14,233 nucleotides of DNA, from assembly GCA_040079635.1 (NCBI GenBank), contig JBEBJY010000066.1:1-14233 (forward strand). Reading direction: 5' to 3'. Below the pieces are notes generated by a model that did no database searches, was not told the origin of the DNA, and worked only from the letters and a program-made list of their open reading frames with translations. Source of the stretch: Aalborgiella sp040079635 (GTDB lineage: Bacteria > Pseudomonadota > Gammaproteobacteria > Burkholderiales > Burkholderiaceae_C). The number at the start of each line of letters is the position of its first letter. Positions within the stretch are counted from its first letter, which is position 1. The translations under genes were made by a program, and so were the position numbers. Shown here piece after piece: positions 7,053 to 12,938 of this stretch.

Positions 7053-8084
7053 GTGACAGATTCCAATAGCCCAGCCCCAAGCTCAAACAACGCGGTCAAG
7101 TACGCGCTGGCTGTTGTCACAGCGCTGGCTTTTCTGTGGCTGTCGTTTCGCGGTACTGATTTTGTCGACGTTTTGGCGCATTCGCAACAGGTCAAACCCA
7201 TCCCTGTGTTTTTCGTTCTGGTGTCGGTTTTGGCGGGCACATTTCTTCGCTCTTACCGCTGGACACTGTTGCTCGCGCCAATGCGCAATGACGCTGAAAA
7301 ACCCATTGGACAGTTAAACGCTTTTTATGCCGTCATGATGGGCTACGCCGTCAACATTGTGTTACCCAGAGGCGGCGAAGTCGTTCGATTGCTCTCCATT
7401 TGCAAAACAGAGCGTCTGCCATGGGCTGGTGTGCTGGCCACCATGCTGATTGACCGCATGCTGGATGTTGCCGTACTGGCTATTTTGCTGGGTTTGACCC
7501 TGCTTTTTTTGCCCAGCGAGGTGATGAGCATCATGCCCGGCTTGGTCACGGGCGGCTTTGTGCTCTTAGCTGCAGCGCTACTGGGGCTGGGCTTGTTGCC
7601 TGTTTTTGGCAATATGTCGCAAAAAATACTGAATACCAGCTTGTTAAAGCGCCATATTCCAAGCAAGTTTTCTGCCAAACTCGCAGAATTAGCCCTTCAA
7701 TTTGACCAGGGCGCGGGTGCGCTGCGCAGTTTTACGCGCTACCCATTTATCGCCTTGTTAAGCGTACTGATCTGGTTCACCTATTGGCTGAATTTTTATT
7801 TGATGGTGTTTGCTTTTGGCTTGGAAGACAAAATCAACGCCACCAAGTGTTTGATCATCTTCACCATTGGCTCGGTCGGCTCGTTGATTCCAACCCCTGG
7901 CTCCATTGGCAGCATTCACTACTTGGTTAAAATGGCTACTGTTGCAACGGCACACATCTCAGCGGAACATGCGCTGGCTTTTGCAACGACATTGCATCTC
8001 TTTACTTTCATATTGTTCCCCAGCCTGATTGCTGCGGTCGTATTTTTATACAAATGGCTCATCCCACATACCGTCCGGACATAG
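7053..8084 (+). CDS. Flippase-like / LPG_synthase_TM family integral membrane protein
   Basis: A protein of 343 residues, almost entirely hydrophobic, with about eight predicted membrane helices. The first is at about 15-32 and the next at about 50-66. It fits the LPG_synthase_TM (UPF0104/YbhN/AglD-like) family. PRGGEVVRLL (105-114) matches the family's GE-xxR loop, LIDRMLDV (132-139) matches its ER-xxD helix, and PTPGSIGSIH (280-289) matches its PGG-xG segment. Members occur as the membrane half of lysyl-PG synthases and as free-standing proteins beside glycosyltransferases, where they are thought to act on lipid-linked substrates. No soluble synthase domain is present. The start is a GTG without an obvious ribosome binding site; a later ATG would remove the first helices, so I keep the GTG. 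The last ten or so residues are encoded in DNA shared with the next gene. Confidence 0.8.
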   Translation: MTDSNSPAPSSNNAVKYALAVVTALAFLWLSFRGTDFVDVLAHSQQVKPIPVFFVLVSVLAGTFLRSYRWTLLLAPMRNDAEKPIGQLNAFYAVMMGYAVNIVLPRGGEVVRLLSICKTERLPWAGVLATMLIDRMLDVAVLAILLGLTLLFLPSEVMSIMPGLVTGGFVLLAAALLGLGLLPVFGNMSQKILNTSLLKRHIPSKFSAKLAELALQFDQGAGALRSFTRYPFIALLSVLIWFTYWLNFYLMVFAFGLEDKINATKCLIIFTIGSVGSLIPTPGSIGSIHYLVKMATVATAHISAEHALAFATTLHLFTFILFPSLIAAVVFLYKWLIPHTVRT

Positions 8085-10075
8085 ACGGCCTGCGCGCTGT
8101 CGCAGTTTTATTGGTGGTTTTTCACCATGCATTTCCGCCACTGCTGCCAGGAGGCTTCATTGGCGTAGATGTGTTCTTTGTGATTTCTGGTTTTTTAATC
8201 AGTACCATTATTTTTCAAAGCCTAGAACAAGGCGCATTCAGCTTCTTAGATTTTTACAAACGTCGCGTCAAACGCATTTTTCCAGCTCTTTGCTTGGTGC
8301 TTTTGACAAGTTTTATCTGCGGCTGGTTTGTGCTGCTGCCCGCAGACTACAAGCAATTGGGCAAACACATAGCGGCTGGCGCTGCGTTTGTGTCTAACTT
8401 TGCTTTTTGGAACGAATCTGGCTACTTCGACAGCGGCTCTAAGCTCAAACCCTTGCTGCACCTGTGGTCACTAGGTATAGAAGAGCAATACTATATTTTT
8501 TGGCCTTTGATTGCTTGGTTTTTGTGGAAACGTCAGGTCAATTTATTCAAAGTTTGCGTTGTCCTGTTTGTGGCGTCCTTCCTTTTCAACGTCTTGACAG
8601 CCAAAGGCAACCCAGTTGCCGCGTTTTACTCGCCAGCATCGCGTTTTTGGGAGCTGTTGATTGGCTCTATGCTGGCTTACACCAAGCTGCACAGCTTACA
8701 TTGGCGTCAACTAGCTGCTGGCAAATTCAATTCAGCCCCGCATGTAGAACCTCAAAACCCGTCAAGGTCAAACAACATCACCGCTTGGGCTGGCGTCTTG
8801 ATCCTAGCTTTGGGCGTTTATTTCATCAACCCAGAGCGTCGGTTCCCGGGTTTTTGGGCGCTGTTCCCCACGGTGGCTGCTTTTCTTTTGATCAAAGCTG
8901 GGCCGAAAGCTTGGTTTAACCAATATGTGTTGTCCAACCGCTTTTTTGTTTGGGTAGGGTTGATCAGTTTTCCGCTGTATTTGTGGCACTGGCCGCTGTT
9001 GGTTTTTGCTGAAATCAAACTTGGTGCGCTGGACACGCCCATGAAACTGGGCTTGATTGTCTTGAGCCTAGCACTTTCATGGCTCACGTATCGGTTTGTG
9101 GAGCGGCCGATTCGTTTTGGCAAACTGATTGTTGAAACAAAAAAAATCCCACTGGCTTTGTGCGCGATTCTGCTTGCCACCGCAATTCTGGGGGGCTACA
9201 CCTACCAGCGCAACGGATTTGACTTCAGATTCCCCAAATTCATCCAAGCTTTGCTGAACAACCAACCTAAGCTAGACGAAGGCTGGCGCAGCGGTACTTG
9301 CATTTTGGACCAAGGTCACCCGTCGTCTGAATTTTCACCCGATTGTGTGGACAAAATCGCTGATAAGGTTAAACGCCCCCTGCTCTTCTTATGGGGCGAC
9401 TCCCACGCCGCCGCTTTGTACCCGGGTTTGAAACATTTACAAGATACGGGTGCGTACAACTTTGGCGTCGCCCAACGTACGGCTGCGGTTTGCCCCCCCA
9501 TCATTGGCGACGCCCGCCCGTGGTGTAATGAAATCAACACCAGCAGCTTCAAACTCATCCAAGAACTGAAACCCGAGATCGTGATGATGTACGCCTATTG
9601 GTCACACGGCTTGGACGGCAAAGGCGGTTTTGGCGGTTTGTATGATTTAAGCAAATTGGACACCACAGTTGCCGAGCTGAAAAAAGCCGGCGTGAAAAAA
9701 GTCATTTTGATGGGCCCAAGCCCGTATTGGAGAAATTCGTTGCCGCACAACATTGTGGAAACGTGGAAAAAAACCAAAACTGTCGTCAAACCGCCGCTTT
9801 ACATGACTTATGGCGATTTTGGCTTGGTGACAGAGTTGCCTATTTACGACAAACAAATGCGCGGCATCGCCAAGCGGTTGGATATCAGCTACATTTCTGG
9901 GTTGGACTTTTTATGCAACGCTGACGGTTGCTTGACCAGAGACAGTGAAGACGGCGTTAAAGTGGCCTCGGTTGATTATGGGCATTTAACCGTCGATGCT
10001 GCACAAACTTACCTGAAACGCATTGCACCTCTTATTTTTGCCCCTGAAACTGTCTATTCCTCTCCTAAAAATTGA
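8054..10075 (+). CDS. OafA/YrhL-type integral membrane O-acyltransferase with C-terminal SGNH domain (copy 2)
   Basis: A protein of 673 residues with the same architecture as copy 1. The Acyltransferase_3 membrane domain begins YRPDIDGLRAVAV with R14-x10-H25 and has HLWSLGIEEQYY. A periplasmic SGNH domain follows, with GDSH (D449, S450, H451) and D641-x-x-H644. Unlike copy 1, it keeps the His right after the nucleophile that is common in OafA-type SGNH domains. The membrane halves of the two copies are close, including PAxRxWELL and NRxxVWVGLISFPLYLWHWP. The SGNH halves are much more diverged, suggesting different acceptors (inference). The start overlaps the upstream gene by 31 bases and has no visible ribosome binding site, so translation is probably coupled. 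The chosen start gives MAHPTYRPDIDG, typical for the family. The probable job is acylation, most likely acetylation, of a surface glycan. Confidence 0.92.
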   Translation: MAHPTYRPDIDGLRAVAVLLVVFHHAFPPLLPGGFIGVDVFFVISGFLISTIIFQSLEQGAFSFLDFYKRRVKRIFPALCLVLLTSFICGWFVLLPADYKQLGKHIAAGAAFVSNFAFWNESGYFDSGSKLKPLLHLWSLGIEEQYYIFWPLIAWFLWKRQVNLFKVCVVLFVASFLFNVLTAKGNPVAAFYSPASRFWELLIGSMLAYTKLHSLHWRQLAAGKFNSAPHVEPQNPSRSNNITAWAGVLILALGVYFINPERRFPGFWALFPTVAAFLLIKAGPKAWFNQYVLSNRFFVWVGLISFPLYLWHWPLLVFAEIKLGALDTPMKLGLIVLSLALSWLTYRFVERPIRFGKLIVETKKIPLALCAILLATAILGGYTYQRNGFDFRFPKFIQALLNNQPKLDEGWRSGTCILDQGHPSSEFSPDCVDKIADKVKRPLLFLWGDSHAAALYPGLKHLQDTGAYNFGVAQRTAAVCPPIIGDARPWCNEINTSSFKLIQELKPEIVMMYAYWSHGLDGKGGFGGLYDLSKLDTTVAELKKAGVKKVILMGPSPYWRNSLPHNIVETWKKTKTVVKPPLYMTYGDFGLVTELPIYDKQMRGIAKRLDISYISGLDFLCNADGCLTRDSEDGVKVASVDYGHLTVDAAQTYLKRIAPLIFAPETVYSSPKN

Positions 10076-10086
10076 TCTTTGTAAAT

Positions 10087-10806
10087 ATGTTAGCTTTTAA
10101 ACAATTATTCAAATCTGTCATCGTGGTCTCTGCTGCTCTTTTAATGGCCGCTTGTGGAGATGGTAGTGACACCAGCACAACTACAAGCACGGTGACCATC
10201 AAGCAGCCCAAAAAGCCAACCGTCATTATGGTATTTGGCGATTCAACTTCCCAAGGCTATGGCGTTGAAAAATTTGGTGAATACTATGAAGATGTGCCGC
10301 CAGGCCTGATGTATGCGGATCTGCTGCGCAATCGCCTTAAAGCAGAAAAAATAGATGCCTTTGCACCAGTCACCGTCATCAATGAAAGCTTGGGGTCTGA
10401 GTTTGCCTTTCAGGCTATTGATCGGCTTGCTTATGTATTAGCCGTGCACCAGCCCACACACGTTATTTTGGCGCATGGCACCAATGACGCACGCGCCGCT
10501 TTTCCGTTGTCAGAAATTTCAGACGACTTTCTGACCATGATAAATATGGTCAGAAACAGTCGTGCCAAGCCATTGTTAGCCGATATGACCTTAACCGTGC
10601 GCGGGACTGCATATGCAGCCGAGTATTCAAATATGATTAAAAATACCGCCTATATTGGCGCGGCAACCTACTTGCCCATCGTTGAAGACATCATTTGGAA
10701 TCCAAAATATGTCTTGAATGATGGTTATGGATACCATTACAACGTAGACGCACAACCTCTTATGATGAACACGGTGTGGAAATACATCATGCCTTTGTTT
10801 GAATAA
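10087..10806 (+). CDS. SGNH/GDSL hydrolase-like lipoprotein
   Basis: A protein of 239 residues. A signal sequence (FKSVIVVSAALLMAAC) puts the lipidated cysteine at C23; a short Ser/Thr-rich linker follows. The rest is a free-standing SGNH fold. Block I is FGDSTSQGYG (D52, nucleophile S53), block II has a glycine at 103 in NESLGSEF, and block III is HGTND with N133. The catalytic Asp-His pair would be D212 and H217 in NDGYGYHYN, a D-x4-H spacing instead of the usual D-x2-H. It would act in the periplasm or outer envelope, perhaps as an esterase on the glycan acylated by its neighbours (inference). An alternative TTG start at 10072 overlaps the acyltransferase stop (TTGA) and adds five residues. 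I prefer the ATG because the signal sequence then begins normally. No clear ribosome binding site is visible, so coupling to the upstream gene is likely. Confidence 0.82.
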   Translation: MLAFKQLFKSVIVVSAALLMAACGDGSDTSTTTSTVTIKQPKKPTVIMVFGDSTSQGYGVEKFGEYYEDVPPGLMYADLLRNRLKAEKIDAFAPVTVINESLGSEFAFQAIDRLAYVLAVHQPTHVILAHGTNDARAAFPLSEISDDFLTMINMVRNSRAKPLLADMTLTVRGTAYAAEYSNMIKNTAYIGAATYLPIVEDIIWNPKYVLNDGYGYHYNVDAQPLMMNTVWKYIMPLFE

Positions 10807-10818
10807 AGCGCAATTTTT

Positions 10819-10836
10819 ACTATTATTTTTATAGCT
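10819..10836. repeat. CTAT-N7-ATAG palindrome in the convergent gap
   Basis: CTAT (10820-10823) and ATAG (10831-10834) flank seven bases. The reverse complement of 10819-10836 agrees at 14 of 18 positions with the core of the copy at 12663-12680. The following stretch to about 10880 (containing GGCTAGAGGC and a short AGGC/GCCT stem) also resembles interspersed elements I remember from Comamonadaceae intergenic regions, so the whole element may be about 65 bases. That resemblance is from memory and unverified. Confidence 0.45.
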
Positions 10837-10879
10837 ATTGAGGCAACAAATACGCCGGCTAGAGGCATATTTCACGCCT

Positions 10880-10913
10880 AAAAGTTGGTTTATTGACGAT
10901 AAACCAGCTTTTT
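10880..10913. terminator. Bidirectional rho-independent terminator between convergent operons
   Basis: A long stem from 10880-10893 (AAAAGTTGGTTTAT) pairs with 10899-10912 (ATAAACCAGCTTTT). It has one G-U wobble and a 5-base loop TGACG. T-runs close it on both strands, so it can end both the rightward acyltransferase/SGNH operon and the leftward glycosyltransferase/GtrA operon. The stop codon of the GtrA-like gene (10890-10892) lies inside the left arm. Confidence 0.8.
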
Positions 10914-11267
10914 CATCAAATAAAACGACAGCGCCGTGGTGAGCGGCAGCAAAATGATTTGTGCCCAATAGTCACCTGTGTAGTCACGAATCAGGGCGAT
11001 CATCAAGGTGTTGCCCGCATAAATCGACACCCAGCAAGCCACATAGCGCCAAAAACTGCCACTGTTGTTAAACACAAACGCGCCATGCGCTTTGAAGCCA
11101 ACGGCGATACCAAACAAGATAGACACGGCTGAGGCCACGTAATAAGGCCAGTTGAACGCGTACAGGCAGAGGAAGTAAATGCCTAAGCTCATCGCAGTAT
11201 TCAACCCGCCCACGACCAAAAATCGCAACAAACGCCGCCAATCTACCGTTTTTAAATCGGGCATCAT
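10890..11267 (-). CDS. GtrA-like membrane protein
   Basis: A protein of 125 residues with four predicted membrane helices (about 14-36, 41-60, 73-93, 99-119), the typical GtrA/DPMS-flippase-like size. The opening RFLVVGGLNTAMSLGIYFL is the family signature, and the middle has F-x-A-HGAFVFNNSG at the second loop. GtrA proteins are thought to help move undecaprenyl- or dolichyl-phosphate-linked sugars across the membrane. The start overlaps the stop of the upstream glycosyltransferase (ATGA at 11267-11264); a second ATG at 11264 is possible. This gene is therefore co-transcribed with, and probably translationally coupled to, the transferase. The coding end runs into the bidirectional terminator. 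Confidence 0.88.
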   Translation of the reverse strand: MMPDLKTVDWRRLLRFLVVGGLNTAMSLGIYFLCLYAFNWPYYVASAVSILFGIAVGFKAHGAFVFNNSGSFWRYVACWVSIYAGNTLMIALIRDYTGDYWAQIILLPLTTALSFYLMKKLVYRQ

Positions 11268-12100
11268 GCAGCAGATTTAGTTTTTGCTGCCGCGCGGCGG
11301 TTCAAAACTTGGTAAAACACCCATTTACCCAAGCGCACTTTGTAAGCATTCAGCTTTTGCAATGTTTTCTCAAATGCCGTTAATTCAATGCCATGGTTTT
11401 GCGCAATGATGTTCATCTCATCAATCAAGGTGTCGTATTGGCGCAGCGTGTTGTTGGTTTGGTGGAAACGGATGGCGTAAGCCGGGTTTTGCAACACGTA
11501 AACGTCGCGTTCAGCCCCTATGCCAGCAAAGAAATTAACGTCGGAAGCTTGATGCAAACGCTTGTCCAACTGCAGCTTTTGGCCAAACTCGGTGCGCGAC
11601 AGCACTGCTATGCCGTACAAATTGCGGCAGCGCACAATGCTGGCTTTGGCAACGGTTTTACCTGCCACTTTGCCCTGAAAACCCACATTTGAAGCGCCAA
11701 AACTGGGGATGAACTCGGATTTGCTATCCAGCCAGCGAACCGGCGCATTCACCATGGCCAAGGTTTTGTCGGCCTCCAAAATGCTGCGCGCTTCCGCAAA
11801 AGCGTCTGGCCGTACATAAATATCGTCGTGGCTCAGGTAGGCAAAGTAAGTGGTTTTGCACAAACTCAGCGCTTTGTGGAAGTTGCCATGAACGCCCAAA
11901 TTCGTCTCGTTCAAGATGTATTGAAAGCGCGGATCAGCTAAATACGGCTTGCAGATTTCGGCGGTGTTGTCGGTGGAGCAGTTGTCGACGATTAAAAACG
12001 TCCAATTTGTATAGCTTTGCGCTAAAACGGAGTCAATCGCCTGCTGGATGTAGTTAGCACCGTTGTAAACCGGTAAAAAGATGGTGACGTCTGCTTGCAT
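11264..12100 (-). CDS. Family 2 (GT-A fold) glycosyltransferase
   Basis: A protein of 278 residues. The N-terminus has the GT2 pattern VTIFLPVYNGANYIQQAIDSVLAQSY, followed by FLIVDNCSTDNT with D39 in the nucleotide-binding acidic position. LSHDDIY (HDD at 91-93) is the DxD-type metal-binding motif. The C-terminal third is helical and basic with no membrane segment, so this is a soluble or peripheral enzyme, unlike GtrB-type bactoprenol glucosyltransferases, which end in two helices. It probably adds a sugar in lipopolysaccharide, capsule or another surface glycan. I chose the ATG at 12100 (MQADVTIFLPVYNG) because it sits at the usual distance from the first beta strand. A GTG at 12139 would add 13 residues with no family match. 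It is the first gene of a leftward two-gene operon with gtrA. Confidence 0.87.
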   Translation of the reverse strand: MQADVTIFLPVYNGANYIQQAIDSVLAQSYTNWTFLIVDNCSTDNTAEICKPYLADPRFQYILNETNLGVHGNFHKALSLCKTTYFAYLSHDDIYVRPDAFAEARSILEADKTLAMVNAPVRWLDSKSEFIPSFGASNVGFQGKVAGKTVAKASIVRCRNLYGIAVLSRTEFGQKLQLDKRLHQASDVNFFAGIGAERDVYVLQNPAYAIRFHQTNNTLRQYDTLIDEMNIIAQNHGIELTAFEKTLQKLNAYKVRLGKWVFYQVLNRRAAAKTKSAA

Positions 12101-12124
12101 AATGTTCTTGAAAAGTTGGGGCTG

Positions 12125-12152
12125 AGAATAGCACAGCACGCCAACACATCAA
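12125..12152 (-). promoter_or_regulatory. Weak candidate promoter for the glycosyltransferase/GtrA operon
   Basis: On the minus strand, TTGATG (12152-12147) is followed after 16 bases by TATTCT (12130-12125). Each matches four of six consensus positions, so support is weak. Its position upstream of the ATG at 12100 in the divergent gap is the main reason to list it. Confidence 0.22.
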
Positions 12153-12164
12153 CTTGGGGCAATC

Positions 12165-12186
12165 GATGACTCAACGGATGACTCAA
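12165..12186. repeat. Direct repeat GATGACTCAA (2 copies, 12-base period) in the divergent gap
   Basis: Copies lie at 12165-12174 and 12177-12186. Each contains the near-palindromic heptamer TGACTCA. The period is 12 bases, a little more than one helical turn, so a dimeric regulator could bind both. The period is also a multiple of three and each copy contains an ATG in frame with the dehydrogenase. The repeat could therefore instead belong to an extended N-terminus (MTQRMTQK). Confidence 0.35.
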
Positions 12187-12204
12187 AAATGGGACAATGT
12201 GACT

Positions 12205-12909
12205 ATGAACGGCTCTCAACATCTATTTAAAAACAAACGCGCTTTGGTCACAGGTGCTTCCAGCGGTATTGGGCTGGCAATTGCGCAGGCTTTGGCGGCT
12301 AAAGGGGCGCAGATTCACGCCGTCGCTCGCAGCTGGCCTAAGCCACCCGAGGGGTGGCAGCTGCACAACGCAGATTTCACCCTTGAAGCGGATGTGAAGC
12401 GCCTTGCGGCCGAGGTTTCAGCTTCTGCAGCACCGCTAGATTTGCTGATTCATTGCGCAGGCGCGCTGGAAATTGGTACGGTAGCAGATTTTCCCATCGC
12501 GCAGCTGGACGTGATGTACCAAGTTAACGTGCGCGCACCGTTTTTGCTGACACAGCTTTTGTTGCCACCTTTGACGCAAAGCACGGGACAAATCGTGTTT
12601 ATCAACTCTTCTGCCGCTGTGGCGCCAAATACGGCTCTAGCCGGCTATTCTTCTGCCAAAGCAGCTATGAAATCAATAGCAGACTGTTTGCGCATAGAAG
12701 TCAACCCCAGCTGTGTGCGGGTGATGAGTGTTTACCCAGGCAAAACGGCCTCGGTGATGCAAAAACGCGCGCACGAGTTGGCAGGCAAACCATATGATGC
12801 CGCCGGTCTGATGCAGCCTGAGGATGTGGCGCAGATGGTGCTGAGCGCTTTAGCACTGCCCAAAACTGCAGAAATGACGGATCTGCACATCCGACCGATG
12901 AAGAAGTAA
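12205..12909 (+). CDS. Short-chain dehydrogenase/reductase (SDR)
   Basis: A cytosolic oxidoreductase of 234 residues with a Rossmann fold. TGASSGIG (16-23) is the NAD(P)-binding loop, and IHCAGA replaces the usual NNAG. S135/S136 in INSSAA supplies the catalytic serine, and Y148-S-S-A-K152 is the YxxxK active site. VMSVYPGKTAS follows as the PG motif. Length is normal for a classical SDR. I chose the ATG at 12205, giving MNGSQHLFKNKRALVTG, the usual distance to the first strand. In-frame starts at 12154 (TTG), 12166 and 12178 would add up to 17 residues that look unlike an SDR N-terminus. The substrate is unknown. Its position 29 bases upstream of a DUF4910-type gene suggests one operon. Codons for residues about 153-159 coincide with a palindrome seen elsewhere in the window. 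Confidence 0.88.
   Translation: MNGSQHLFKNKRALVTGASSGIGLAIAQALAAKGAQIHAVARSWPKPPEGWQLHNADFTLEADVKRLAAEVSASAAPLDLLIHCAGALEIGTVADFPIAQLDVMYQVNVRAPFLLTQLLLPPLTQSTGQIVFINSSAAVAPNTALAGYSSAKAAMKSIADCLRIEVNPSCVRVMSVYPGKTASVMQKRAHELAGKPYDAAGLMQPEDVAQMVLSALALPKTAEMTDLHIRPMKK
12662..12681 (+). repeat. Perfect GCTAT-N7-ATAGC palindrome within the SDR gene
   Basis: GCTAT (12664-12668) and ATAGC (12676-12680) form a perfect inverted repeat with a 7-base spacer. It lies in the helix just after the SDR catalytic lysine, read as AAMKSIA. Related copies occur in the uup linker and in the convergent gap near 10820. A chance match to SDR coding needs is possible. Confidence 0.45.
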
Positions 12910-12938
12910 TTCAAAAAAAACTAAAAACAATTAGCCGC

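Noticed and set aside
10890..12100. GtrA/GtrB/Gtr-type serotype-conversion cassette
   Set aside because: The glycosyltransferase lacks the C-terminal membrane helices of GtrB, there is no third gene, and no phage integrase or attachment site is visible.
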